A stretch of DNA of 64,000 nt, taken from contig CAVQSZ010000032.1 in NCBI GenBank assembly GCA_963716115.1, forward strand, positions 1 to 64,000, in the 5' to 3' direction. This DNA comes from AP-15 sp963716115 (GTDB taxonomy: Bacteria; Pseudomonadota; Alphaproteobacteria; ATCC43930; CGMCC-115725). The first letter of the stretch is position 1. Every line of letters starts with the position of its first letter. The notes beneath the pieces are model-generated. The model saw nothing but the letters and a program-made list of their open reading frames with translations, did not search any database and was not told where the DNA came from. Positions 10,014 through 19,862 of the stretch are shown here, in pieces. The translations under genes were made by a program, and so were the position numbers.

Positions 10014-10730
10014 ATGCTCTACCTGCTCGGCGGGTTTGCGATCCTCGGCGGCTTCCTGCTGCTGGTCTATCTGTTTGTCAACGCCGACCCGGCGCGGCTC
10101 GCGCGCAACCTGAAATGGACCGGGATCACCGTCGCCGCCGTGGCGGTGATCGCGCTGATCATTCTGCCGCCGGCGCGCGAGCTGGCGGCGTTGCTGCTGC
10201 CGCTCGCCATGGTGACGCCGCTCTTGGCCCGGCTCCGCTCGATCCTCGACCGCTACCGCCCGCCCGGCGGCGGCCAGAGCTCGACGGTGGCGACCGCGTT
10301 TCTGCGCATGACGCTCGACCACGACAGCGGCAGCATGGACGGCACGGTGCTGCGCGGCCAGTTCGCCGGCATGCGGCTCGTTGAGCTCGACCCGCCGCGG
10401 CTCCTCGCGCTGCTGCGCGAGTGCCGGGCCGAGGACGAGGAGGGGGCGCGGCTCCTCGAAGCCTATCTCGACCGCCTGCACCCCGATTGGCGCGACGAGC
10501 TCGGCGGCGCGCGGGCGGACGGCGCCGCGGCCGGCGGCGCGAGGGCGCCGAGCAGCGACATGACCCTCGACGAGGCCTATGCGATCCTCGGCCTGTCGCC
10601 CGGCGCCGATGACGACGCGGTCAAGGAGGCGCATCGCCGGCTGATGATCAAGCTGCACCCCGACCACGGCGGCTCGGACTATCTCGCCACCCAGATCAAC
10701 CGCGCCCGCGACGTGCTGCTGCGCCGCTGA
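10014..10730 (+). CDS. Membrane-anchored DnaJ-domain protein
   Basis: The 238-residue protein has two membrane segments at the N-terminus (LGGFAILGGFLLLVYLFV and GITVAAVAVIALIILP), a middle region with MTLDHDSGSMDGTV, and a C-terminal J domain of about 55 residues (LDEAYAILGLSPGADDDAVK). The J domain carries the HPD tripeptide (KLHPDHGG) needed to stimulate an Hsp70 ATPase. The order, membrane first and J domain last, resembles Pam18/Tim14-like or DjlA-like proteins. It would recruit DnaK to the inner face of the membrane. It forms an operon with the VWA gene. Confidence 0.85.
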   Translation: MLYLLGGFAILGGFLLLVYLFVNADPARLARNLKWTGITVAAVAVIALIILPPARELAALLLPLAMVTPLLARLRSILDRYRPPGGGQSSTVATAFLRMTLDHDSGSMDGTVLRGQFAGMRLVELDPPRLLALLRECRAEDEEGARLLEAYLDRLHPDWRDELGGARADGAAAGGARAPSSDMTLDEAYAILGLSPGADDDAVKEAHRRLMIKLHPDHGGSDYLATQINRARDVLLRR

Positions 10731-10752
10731 GCCATGCTTCCGGGCGCGCGGA

Positions 10753-11073
10753 TCACAGCACCGATTCGACCCATTCGTAGAGCTTGCTCTTGGGCAGGGC
10801 GCCGATCTTGGTGGCGGCGGCCTGGCCGTTCTTGAACAGGATCATCGTCGGGATGCCGCGCACCCCGTATTTGGTCGGCGATTGCGGGTTGTCGTCGATG
10901 TTGACCTTGGCGACGGTCAGCCGCCCTTCCATGTCGGCCGCGAGCTGTTCGAGGAAGGGCGCGATCATCTTGCACGGGCCGCACCACTCGGCCCAGAAAT
11001 CGACGAGCACGGGTCCGCTCGCGCGGAGCACTGTCGCATCGAAGTCGGCGTCGCTGACGGCGGTGGGCTTCAT
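10753..11073 (-). CDS. trxA: Thioredoxin
   Basis: This 106-residue protein matches cytoplasmic thioredoxin in length and sequence: the active site WCGPCK in FWAEWCGPCKMIAPFLEQLA, the Asp of VDFWAE, and the cis-proline in GVRGIPTMILFKNG. It reduces disulfides in cytosolic proteins using electrons from thioredoxin reductase. It lies 54 bases downstream of addA on the same strand, a common alphaproteobacterial arrangement, and may be transcribed both with the addBA operon and from its own promoter. Confidence 0.97.
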   Translation of the reverse strand: MKPTAVSDADFDATVLRASGPVLVDFWAEWCGPCKMIAPFLEQLAADMEGRLTVAKVNIDDNPQSPTKYGVRGIPTMILFKNGQAAATKIGALPKSKLYEWVESVL

Positions 11074-11127
11074 CGCGTCACTCCTTCGTTGATTGCCGAT
11101 GACATTAGGTGAGCCGAAAAAGCCGCG

Positions 11128-14100
11128 TCAAGGCAGGTAGGCCGCGAGCCGCTCGGGGCTGACCGGCATCAGCCGCGGCCCTTCGGTCCAAAGGAGCGCG
11201 CAGCGGATGTCGCGACCCGGGTAGATCCGCTCCAGCGCGCCGCGATAGATCGCGAGCTGGCGCAGATAAACCGGCGCCACCTCGTCCTCGCTCGCCGGCG
11301 GCGGGCGCAAGGTCTTGTAATCGACGATCAGCACCCGGTCGTCCTCGACGACGAGGCGATCGATCTGCCCGGACAGGGCGTAGCCGCCGATCAGCCCGAC
11401 GAGCGGCGCCTCGGCCTGCGAGCCCGGGCCGAAGATCGGGGCGAATTCGGGATCGTCGAGCACCGCCAGGGTCGCGCGCCGGATCTCCTCCTGCGCTTCG
11501 GCGGAAAGCCGGTGGGTGGGCAGCGCCAGGAAGCGCCGCGCCGCCGCGTCGCGCTCGCCCTGCGGCAGCTCCGGCAGGCTCTGCAGCAGGCGGTGGACCA
11601 GGAGGCCGCGCTTGAAGCGGTCGCGCCCGGCCGCGGCGAGCGGCGACAGCGCGGCGGGCTCGGCCTCGCTCGGCCGCGACGGAAAGAGCGGCCGCGGCGG
11701 GTCGGGCTCGTCCGGCGGCGGGCTCCTCGCCCAGCGCGGCGGCGGCCCCGCCGGCCGGGCGGCGGCGGCGGTCTCGCGCTCTCGCTCCGGCAGAATGGTC
11801 TGCAAGCCTTCGAGCCGCAACCCGTCGCCGCTCCACCCATCCTTGCCGACCAGCGGCCTCGCGTCGAACCCGAACGGCGTCGCGATCCCGGCGAGCCCCG
11901 CCTGGCAGAGGCGGTGCCAGCAGGCGGGGTCGGGCTTCTGCCGGGTCTGCCAGCCGCAGATGTAGAGCCGGTCCTCGGCGCGGGTCAGGGCGACATAGAG
12001 GAGGCGGCGGTATTCCTGGAGATTGCGCGCCTTGACCTTGTCCCGTTCCGCCTGGAAGAGGGGCGCCGCGAAATCGCCCCGCGGGCGCCACAACGGCAGC
12101 TCCTCGCGCTCGGTCCACAGCAGCGTCTCGGGCGGCTTCGGCAGCGCCATCGTGTCGGGGACGAAGACGATCGGGGCCTCGAGCCCCTTGGCCCCGTGCA
12201 CGGTCAGAACCCGCACCTCGTCGCGCTGCCGCGCCGCGAAATCGCGCTTGACCTCGGTGTCGCCGGCGACCAGCCAGCGCAGAAACCCTTGCAGCGACGG
12301 CGCGTGCTCGCGCTCATAGGCCAGCGCCAGACCGAGAAACTCGTCGACCGGGTCCTCCGCCTCGGGCCCGAGGCGGCCGAGCAAGGCCTGCCGGCCGCCC
12401 TGAGCCCCGAGGATCTCGGCGTAGAGCTCATAGGGCGGCACGAAATCGGCGCGGGCAAGGAGCGCGGCGAGCCGATCGGCGACCCGGCGCAGCCTGACGC
12501 TGTCCGCGGCGCGGGCCCGCAGCCGGTCCCACAGATGCTGCCGGCCGCGGCGATGGGCGAGGTCGAACAACGTGTCCTCGTCGACATCGAAGAGCGGGCC
12601 CTTCAACACCGCGGCGAGGGTCAGATCGTCGTCGGGGAACAGCAGGAACCGGCCGAGCGCGATCAGGTCCTCGACCGCGAGCTGGGTGGTCAGGATCAGG
12701 CGGTCGGCGCCGGCGACCGGGACGCCGCGCTGCTTGAGCGCGCGCAGCAGGTCGCCGAAAAACACATTGCGCCGCCGCACCAGCACCATGATGTCGCCGG
12801 CCCGAACCGGCCGGCCGCGGGCCTCGAGCTTTTCCCCCTGGGCGAGCCAGCGGGCGATCTGCGCGGCGATCGTTTCGGCGAGGCGGGTTTGCGGCTCGGC
12901 GACGCGCCGGCGCGCGATCGGCAAGGCGTCGGCCGCCTCCGCCGGCGCCGGTGCAACCGGCGGCCACAGCTCGACCAGCCCGGCCTGCCCGTCGCGGGAG
13001 GCGGCGTGGCGGATCGCCTCGCCGTCGAGCGACACCCCGTCGCTGGCCTCGCTGCGGGCGAAGATCGCGTCGACCGCGCGCAGCACCGGCGGCGTCGAGC
13101 GGAACGAGATTTCGAGCGGCACGGTTCGCCAGCCCCGCTGCGCCGCCGTGACGCGACGCTCGAAATGCCGTCGCATGCGCGCGAAGGCCTGCGGCTCGGC
13201 GCGCTGGAAGCTGTAGATCGACTGCTTCGCGTCGCCGACGGCGAAGACCGTGCGGTTGCGGTCGCCGGCGCCCTCTCCGACGAAGAACTCCTCGGCCAGG
13301 GTCGCGGCGATCCTCCACTGCTCGAGGTTGGTGTCCTGCGCCTCGTCGATCAGGATGTGATCGAGGCCGCCGTCGAGCTTGAACATGACCCACGGGGCCT
13401 TTCCCGGATCGTCCAGCAGCTCCAGCGCCTTGTCCACGAGATCGTCGTAATCGAGGAGCCCGCGCGCCCGCTTGCGCTCGTCATAGGCGGCGAGCAGCGC
13501 TTTTCCGCACGTCGCCAGCGCGCAGGTCGCCGCGACGATGACGGCAGCGGCGCGCGCGTCCCGGAAATTCCTGACCCGTTCCGCCTCGGCCTCGAGCAGC
13601 GCCGCCGCCGGACAGCTCGCGCGAAGCGCCGTATCCTTGGTGATCAGGGTTTTGAGGGGTATTCCCTGCTCGGTCAGAAAAGCGCCGAGATAAGCCTCGA
13701 GCATCGCCGGCCGCTGCTCCGGGCTCTCGCACCACCGCGCGACGATCGCGGCGCGTTCCCGGTCGGTCTTGGAGCCGTCGGCGAGCGCCGCGGCGGCGGC
13801 GCGCAAGCCGGGCTCGTCGCAGGCGCCGGCGGCGCAGAAGGCGGCGGCCAGGGCCTCGGGCGTGGCCTCGGCCGAGAGCGCGAGCGCCGCGCACAGCCGG
13901 TCGCGCAACAGATCGCCGCCGGCGAGCGCCCGGCGCAGCTTGCGGTGGTCGGCCGCGAGCTGCGTCATCAGCGTCGCAAAGCGCTCCTCCGGGGCATGCC
14001 GGCTGACGATGGCGAGCGCCTCGGCGAGCGCGCCGGCGCCCTCGCGGGCGGCGACGATCACGCTCTCCGCGGCTTCGGCCAGGGCCTCCCGGGCGCCGCG

Positions 14101-14547
14101 CTCCTCGACGACGGCAAATTCCGGGGCGATTTGGGCCTCGAGCGGAAACCGGCGCAGCAAGGTCTGGCAGAAGGCGTGGATCGTCGCGATCTTGATGCCG
14201 CCCGGCGCGTCGAGGACGCGGGCGAAGAGCCGCCGCGCCACGGCGAGCACCGTCTCGTCGACATCCCTGCCGGTGAGCTGCCGCAGCTGCCTGGCGAGCG
14301 CCGCCGCCGGCAACGTCGCCCATTCGGCCAGCTCCTTGTTGAGCCGGTTGGCCATTTCGGCGGCGGCGGCGCGGGTGAACGTAAGACACACGATCCGCGC
14401 CGGGTCGGCGCCGTCCAGCATCAAGCGCAGCAGCCGGTCGGTCAGCACCTTGGTCTTGCCGGCGCCGGCCGAGGCCGAGACCCAGACCGAGACGCCGGGC
14501 TCGGCCGCGTCGCGCTGGGCAGGGGTTGCGCCGCCGGCCGCGTTCAT
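11128..14547 (-). CDS. addA: Double-strand break repair helicase-nuclease AddA
   Basis: AddA (1139 residues) is the UvrD-type helicase and nuclease subunit that, with AddB, resects double-strand breaks for RecA-mediated repair. Helicase motifs in order are SASAGAGKTKVLTDR (Walker A), LTFTRAAAAEM (Ia), LIDEAQDTN (II), VGDAKQSIYSFQRAEP (III), VLTVHGAKGLEAPIVFVPDT (V) and LLYVALTRAEDRLYICG (VI). The C-terminal RecB-like nuclease carries GQIDRLV and VLIVDYKT near residues 1070-1090. The frame is intact over its full length. The ATG at 14547 overlaps the addB stop by four bases (ATGA), so translation is coupled. Confidence 0.95.
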   Translation of the reverse strand: MNAAGGATPAQRDAAEPGVSVWVSASAGAGKTKVLTDRLLRLMLDGADPARIVCLTFTRAAAAEMANRLNKELAEWATLPAAALARQLRQLTGRDVDETVLAVARRLFARVLDAPGGIKIATIHAFCQTLLRRFPLEAQIAPEFAVVEERGAREALAEAAESVIVAAREGAGALAEALAIVSRHAPEERFATLMTQLAADHRKLRRALAGGDLLRDRLCAALALSAEATPEALAAAFCAAGACDEPGLRAAAAALADGSKTDRERAAIVARWCESPEQRPAMLEAYLGAFLTEQGIPLKTLITKDTALRASCPAAALLEAEAERVRNFRDARAAAVIVAATCALATCGKALLAAYDERKRARGLLDYDDLVDKALELLDDPGKAPWVMFKLDGGLDHILIDEAQDTNLEQWRIAATLAEEFFVGEGAGDRNRTVFAVGDAKQSIYSFQRAEPQAFARMRRHFERRVTAAQRGWRTVPLEISFRSTPPVLRAVDAIFARSEASDGVSLDGEAIRHAASRDGQAGLVELWPPVAPAPAEAADALPIARRRVAEPQTRLAETIAAQIARWLAQGEKLEARGRPVRAGDIMVLVRRRNVFFGDLLRALKQRGVPVAGADRLILTTQLAVEDLIALGRFLLFPDDDLTLAAVLKGPLFDVDEDTLFDLAHRRGRQHLWDRLRARAADSVRLRRVADRLAALLARADFVPPYELYAEILGAQGGRQALLGRLGPEAEDPVDEFLGLALAYEREHAPSLQGFLRWLVAGDTEVKRDFAARQRDEVRVLTVHGAKGLEAPIVFVPDTMALPKPPETLLWTEREELPLWRPRGDFAAPLFQAERDKVKARNLQEYRRLLYVALTRAEDRLYICGWQTRQKPDPACWHRLCQAGLAGIATPFGFDARPLVGKDGWSGDGLRLEGLQTILPERERETAAAARPAGPPPRWARSPPPDEPDPPRPLFPSRPSEAEPAALSPLAAAGRDRFKRGLLVHRLLQSLPELPQGERDAAARRFLALPTHRLSAEAQEEIRRATLAVLDDPEFAPIFGPGSQAEAPLVGLIGGYALSGQIDRLVVEDDRVLIVDYKTLRPPPASEDEVAPVYLRQLAIYRGALERIYPGRDIRCALLWTEGPRLMPVSPERLAAYLP

Positions 14548-17494
14548 TCGTCGTCGTCGCCCGCGCTGACCCGCTCGAGGTGGCGGTAGTCCGAGAAGCG
14601 CGGCTTCCATTCGGGCAACGGAACCGCGAGATAGGGCGTGTCGGGGTCGTCGAAACGGGCGATCAGGGTGTTGACCCGAAGCAGCAGCCGGTCGACCAGC
14701 GCTGTGGGGTCGCCCTTGTCGATCGGGCAGCGCTGGCCGGCCGGGTCGCCGCCGCCGAGCCGCCAGTATTCGAGCGCCGCCGGCCGGCCGCTGACGCCGC
14801 CGAAGCTGCCGTCGCGCAGGATCGCGCCTTCAAGCGGCAGCTGCGGCGCGAAGCCCGCCTGGATCTGCTTCGGCGGCGGCAGGGAGCCGGTCTTGTAATC
14901 GACCAGCAGAAAGCCGCCCTCGGCGAGGCGGTCGATCCGGTCGGCGATCGCGGTCAGGGTGAACGCCCCGCCGGGCGCATCGAGGGTCAGGCTGCCCTGG
15001 CATTCGGCGAGGCTCTCGGCGACGCCCCGGCGGTGCTCGCGCTCCATCGCCACAAGCCAAAGGGCGATCCGCTCGAAGCGCGGCCACCAAAAGGCCCAGG
15101 CGCCCGGGCGCGACAGCATCGGGCCGAAAGAGCCGCGCCCGATCTCGAGCAGCGCCGCCTCGGCGTCGTCGGGCAGCCCGGCCGGATGCCGGGCGGCGAA
15201 TTCTTCGAGCGCCTTGTGGATTATCCGGCCGAGCTCGGCCCGGCCGGGATCGGCGTCGAGCTCCTCGACCGGCTTCAGCTCGAGGATGTGCCGGGCATAG
15301 ATCGCGTAGGGGTCGCGCAGCCAGGTCTCGATCTGGGTGACCGAGAGCCGGCGCGGCCGGGCGGCGAGCGGCGGGCGCGGCTCGGCCGGCGGCAGCGGCC
15401 GGTAATCGGCGGCGTCGATGAGCTCGGCCAGCCCACCCGCCGCGCCCTCCGCGGCGAGCGCATCGCCGAGGCCGACCGCGCGCAATACCGCGTCGAGGCG
15501 CAACAGCCAGCGCGACGGCACCGTCGGCGCGCCCTCGCTGCGCGCGGCCCGGGTCAGCGCCACCTGCGGCGCGCCCAGCGCCTGCGTGAAATCGTGCGCG
15601 GCGATGCCGATCGCCCGCTCCGGCGAGGCGATGCCGAAATCGCGGCGCATGCCGCGCGACATCCACGGATCATGCTCGGGCGGGCCGGGCCAGGCGCCTT
15701 CGTTGAGCCCGCCGAGGACGAGGAGGTCCGCCTGCTGCAGCCGCGCCTCCAAGCAGGCCCCAGATCGCCAGCCGCGGATGGCGGCCAAAGGCGGGCCGCA
15801 CCGCCGCGCCGGCGGCGAGCGCCTCGAACAGCGCCGGGTAATGGCGGCCGGGCAGCGGCGGGAAGTCCGCCGCGGCGTCGATCAGCTCGTGGCAGAAGCG
15901 GGCCGCGACCTCGCCCGCCGCCTCGCGCCAGACCCGCTCGCCGCCGCTCTCCCGGTCGCTCGCCGCCAGCCGCTCGGCCGCCTCGACATGCGCCGTCGCC
16001 AGCCGGCTCAACGATACCGCCTCGGCGGCGAGCAGGTCCGGCAGCGGACCGAGGCAGGATTGCAGCCGGTCGACAAAGCGCCGCAGCTCGAATTCAGCCG
16101 CGCCGAGCGCGCCCTTGAGCCCGGCGAAGCCCGGACCCGGGCGCGGCCCGAGGATCCTCGCCTCGAGCCGGCGGGTGAGGTCGCGAAAGGCCGCCGGCGC
16201 GAGCCCGCCCGCGGCCAGCGGGTGCTTCAGGGCGGCGAGCAGCGGCACCGGCGCCAGCCGGCTCTCGGCAAGGTCGAGGATCAGGCGCAGGAAGACGCCG
16301 GGCGGCGTCCGGCCCAGCGGCAGGCCGGCCGAATCGTCGATTTCGATGCCCCAGCGGCGCAGCTCGGCGGCGACCCGGCGGGCGAGCCCGCGGTCGGGGG
16401 TGACGAGCGCCGCGGTCGCTCCGGGGGTTTCGAGCTGGCGGCGCAGCATGAGCGCGACCGTCACCGCCTCGTGCTGCGCGTTGACGCAGTCGATGCGGGA
16501 AAGCCCGTCGAGCGCTTCGGCGGGCTGCGGCGGCAGGCTGCGCCAGGCGTCGGTGGTGACGGCCGGGCGCAAGGCCTCGCGGACCAGCCCGATCCGCCGG
16601 GCGCGCGGCGACAGCGGGCGCAGCACCTTCGGGCCAGTCGCCGATATCGCGCGGGGCGAGGCCCAAATCCCGCAGCAGCAGCGCCGACAGATGCTGCGGA
16701 TGCGCCGCGTCGGCTTCGATCGCCGCCCACTCGGCCGGGTCGCGGCTGCGGTCGAGCCCCGGCAGGATCACCGCGCCGCGGCCGAGCGCCGCCACCGCCC
16801 TGAGCAGCTCGGTCATCGCCGGGATGCCGCCGACGAGACCGGCCGCGATGACCGGGTCGGTCGGCGGCGCGGCGCGCCAGATCGCGGCCTGGCGGAAGAG
16901 CAGCCGGTTGCGCCGGTCGGCCGGGTCGAGCGCGCCCTCGGCGGCCAAAATGGCGGGCCAGCGCCGCGGCAGGATGTCGAGGAACTCGAGGACGACCTGC
17001 CAATGCTCGGCGAGCTCGGCCGGCGCGAGGTCGCGCAGGCGATCGAAATTACCGCCTTCGGTCGCCACCGCGTCGAGAAAGCGCGCCAGGGTCGCGGCCA
17101 GCGCCGCGGCCTGACCCGGCAGCGGCGCGGCGCCGCGGCCGCGGCGCGCGCTCCAATCCAGGATCAGGCGGGTCAGCAGCAGCCGCCGGCGCAGCTCGGG
17201 GATGGCCGGCGGCGTCTCGCCGTCGCCGGCGCCGTCGGCCAGCGACAGCTCGTCGGAATCGAGGTCGCCGATCGGGCGCAGCCGCGGCAGCAAGAGCGGC
17301 GTCCCCGCCTCGCGCCCCGGTGCAGCGGCGCGCAGGAACGCTTCGCGCAGCGCGCGCACGGCGCGGCGGGTCGGCAGCAGCACGCTGACGCGGGTGAGCC
17401 GCAGCGGGTCGCCGCCGGTCATCGACAGCAGCCCCTGGGCCAGGGTCGCCAGAAACGGGCGGTCCGGGGCGATCGTGTAGACGCGCGTCGGCAC
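14544..17494 (-). CDS. addB: Double-strand break repair protein AddB (two frameshifts)
   Basis: AddB (about 982 residues after correction) partners AddA in break processing. The N-terminus (MPTRVYTIAPDRPFLATLAQ) and VLLPTRRAVRALREAFL fit the alphaproteobacterial family. The middle has TAALVTPDRGLARRVAAELR, and the C-terminal nuclease shows ADLLVLGGLNEGAWP, LSVTQIETWLRDPYAIYARH and LLVDYKTG. The frame breaks near 16628 (one extra base in ACCTTCGG) and near 15751 (extra A in CCAAGCAGG); removing one base at each restores WPEVLRPL and WGLLEARLQQ. Sequence error is more likely than inactivation because addA is intact and translationally coupled. Confidence 0.9.
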
Positions 17495-17503
17495 GGCGCC
17501 CGC

Positions 17504-18226
17504 CTAGCGCTCGACGCGGTGCGAGGCGAGCCGCCCGCGGGTCGCCGAGAGCGCCGCGGGGGTCCCGACGTGAAACCATTCGCCGTCGTGCACGATCGCG
17601 CGCAGGCGGCCCGCCTCCTCGGCGCGGTCATAGAGGCGGACCAGCGAGAAGACGCGGTCGGCCACGCGATCGAACAGGCGGCGGTGCAGCAATTGCACGC
17701 CGGCGAACAGAAACGGCGCCGCCTCGCGCTCGCGCCGGCGGCGCGGCTGCTCGCGCGCGTCGAGCCGGTAGTCGCCGCCGCCGTCATAGCCGACCGCCGA
17801 CACCGTTGGCTGCAGCAGCAGGATCGCGTCCATGACACAGGGATCGAAGGCGTCGGCGAGGCGGCGCAGCGCCGGGTCCTTGCCGTCGAGCCACAACACG
17901 TCGCTGTTGACGACAAAGAACGTCTCGCCGAGCCGCGGCAACGCCCGCAGCACGCCGCCGCCGGTGTCGAGGAGCTCCGCCTCCTCGGACATTTCGATGC
18001 GCGGATCGCCCCGTCGGCGCAGATGCTCGGCGATCATCGCCGCCTTGTAATGGGTGTTGACGACGATCCGCTCGACCCCGGCCAGCGCCAGGCGGTCGAG
18101 CGCATGATCGAGCAGGCTGCGCCCGTCGACCTCGACCAGCGGCTTCGGCAGGGTCTCGGTGATCGGCCGCAGCCGCGTGCCGAGACCGGCGGCCAAGACC
18201 ATGGCCGCGCGCGGCGGCGGGATCAT
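17504..18226 (-). CDS. murU: Nucleotidyltransferase, MurU-like
   Basis: This 240-residue sugar-1-phosphate nucleotidyltransferase has the family signature AAGLGTRLRPITETLPKPLVE at the N-terminus and the metal-binding Asp in FFVVNSDVLW. By family knowledge, MurU makes UDP-MurNAc from MurNAc-1-phosphate in the peptidoglycan salvage route with the kinase AmgK. The fused TsaE/AmgK gene immediately upstream overlaps it by four bases (ATGA), which supports that role. Glucose- or mannose-1-phosphate specificity cannot be excluded from sequence alone. addB follows after 9 bases. Confidence 0.85.
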   Translation of the reverse strand: MIPPPRAAMVLAAGLGTRLRPITETLPKPLVEVDGRSLLDHALDRLALAGVERIVVNTHYKAAMIAEHLRRRGDPRIEMSEEAELLDTGGGVLRALPRLGETFFVVNSDVLWLDGKDPALRRLADAFDPCVMDAILLLQPTVSAVGYDGGGDYRLDAREQPRRRREREAAPFLFAGVQLLHRRLFDRVADRVFSLVRLYDRAEEAGRLRAIVHDGEWFHVGTPAALSATRGRLASHRVER

Positions 18227-19677
18227 GCGGCCCGCCGCGGGTCCGGCTGGTGTCGGACCGCCGGCGGCAGATGGCGTTCGAACCATGCCGCGATCGAAGC
18301 CAGCGCCGGGTGGCGAAGGTCGCGCTCGATCAGCCGCCACACCCGCGGGAGGTGCGCGAGATAGCCGGGCTTGCCGTCGCGCCGCCACAGCCGGGTGAAG
18401 ATGCCGAGGATCTTGCAGTTGCGCTGCGCCGCCAGGATGGCGGCCGAGCGCAGGAACGCGCCGCGGTCGAGGGCGGGGAAGGCGGCGAGATAGCGCTCGG
18501 TCATCGCCAGCCGCAAGGCGTCGGGGACGTCGCGGCGGACATCCTCGACCAGCGACACGAGGTCGTAGCCCGGCGGGCCCAGCACCGCGTCCTGAAAATC
18601 GAGGAGCCCGCAGCGGCGCGCCCCGGCGCGATCGCGCAGCAGCATCAGGTTGTCCACGTGAAAGTCGCGCAGCACCAAGGTTGGCGGCAACGCCGCCGCC
18701 GGCCCCAATACTGCCCGCCAAAGCGTCAAATATTCGTCACGGGCGGTGTCGCAGAGCGGCCCGCCGAGCGCCGCCGGCGCGTGCCAGTCGACGAGCAGCG
18801 CCGCCTCGGCGAGCAGCCGCGCCGCGTCATAGGGGGGCAGGTCGGGAAGCCCGCCTTGCGCCACCCGCTGCTGCAGCGCGACGAGCGTATCGATCGCCAG
18901 GGCATAGAGCGCCGGCTCGTCGGCGCCGGCGTCGAGCAGCCGGCTGTAGGTGTCGTCGCCGAAATCCTCGATCAGCAGAAAGCCCGCGGCGCGGTCCTCG
19001 GCCAGCACCTCCGGCGCGCTGAGCCCGAGCCCGCGCAGGATGCTCGAGACCCTGATGTACGGGCCGACATCCTCCTGCGGCGGCGGCGCATCCATCAGGA
19101 TCGCGCGCCGTCCGCCGTCGCGCAGCCGGCAGTACGAGCGGAAGGAGGCGTCGGCGGCGAGCGGCACGAGGGCGACGCCGCCCCAGCCGTGGGCGTCGAG
19201 AAACGCCAGCCGGGCCGAGACGCGCGTTTCGCCGGCGAGGCGCGCCTGCCATTCGAGGCCGCCATCGAGGGTGGCGCGGCGGGCTTGCGGCCCGTCGCCG
19301 AAGTCGAGCGCGACTTCGAGGCGGCGCGCGGGCAACAGGCGGCCGAGCCGCTCGGGCCACTCGATCAGCGAGACGCCGTCGGCGAAGGCGTCCTCGATCC
19401 CGAGCTCCCAGGCCTCCTCGGGCGCGCGCAGGCGGTAGAGGTCGAAATGCCAGACCGCGACGGGATCGAGCGGGTAGGCCTGGACCAGGGTGAAGGTCGG
19501 GCTCGGGATTTCCTCCGCGCCGCCGCGGGCGCCGATGAAGGCGCGGGCGAAGGCGGTCTTGCCGGCCCCGAGCTCGCCCTTGAGCGCGATCACGTCGCCG
19601 GGCGCGGCCAGCGCCGCGATGCGGCCGGCGAGCGCCGCGGTGGCGGCTTCATCGGGCAGGTCGACAACGATCTTCAC
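18223..19677 (-). CDS. tsaE: TsaE / AmgK-type phosphotransferase fusion
   Basis: This 484-residue protein joins two domains. Residues 1-150 are TsaE, the ATPase of the t6A37 tRNA-modification complex, with Walker A GELGAGKTAFARAF and the family motif SPTFTLVQAYPL. Residues 155-470 are an aminoglycoside-phosphotransferase-fold kinase with LVLRDFHVDNLML (catalytic HxDN) and GLLDFQDAVLGPPGYDLVSL (metal-binding DFQD). The kinase resembles AmgK, which phosphorylates the anomeric position of MurNAc/GlcNAc. The next gene is MurU-like, completing that two-step route. The fusion is known in alphaproteobacteria; whether it has functional meaning is not clear. Confidence 0.93.
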   Translation of the reverse strand: MKIVVDLPDEAATAALAGRIAALAAPGDVIALKGELGAGKTAFARAFIGARGGAEEIPSPTFTLVQAYPLDPVAVWHFDLYRLRAPEEAWELGIEDAFADGVSLIEWPERLGRLLPARRLEVALDFGDGPQARRATLDGGLEWQARLAGETRVSARLAFLDAHGWGGVALVPLAADASFRSYCRLRDGGRRAILMDAPPPQEDVGPYIRVSSILRGLGLSAPEVLAEDRAAGFLLIEDFGDDTYSRLLDAGADEPALYALAIDTLVALQQRVAQGGLPDLPPYDAARLLAEAALLVDWHAPAALGGPLCDTARDEYLTLWRAVLGPAAALPPTLVLRDFHVDNLMLLRDRAGARRCGLLDFQDAVLGPPGYDLVSLVEDVRRDVPDALRLAMTERYLAAFPALDRGAFLRSAAILAAQRNCKILGIFTRLWRRDGKPGYLAHLPRVWRLIERDLRHPALASIAAWFERHLPPAVRHQPDPRRAA

Positions 19678-19862
19678 CTACCTATTGTATACCAGCGCGC
19701 TCACAACCCGCAAGATGTTCCCTTATGCCGCCGCATGGCGCCGCGCTCGCGACCCAGGGGACGCGCGAGCAGCGCCCATAAGACGACCCGCCGGACAGTG
19801 CGAGCCTTCACCCGGTCGCGAGGCCGGTGCTATGGTGGTTGTCCTGTTTCAAGGAGGATCGC

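Noticed and set aside
11512..14589. A 1025-codon open frame on the plus strand opposite addA
   Set aside because: It lies antisense to a complete addA with all helicase motifs; long antisense frames are expected in GC-rich DNA. Its translation is Arg/Gly/Ala-rich without domains.
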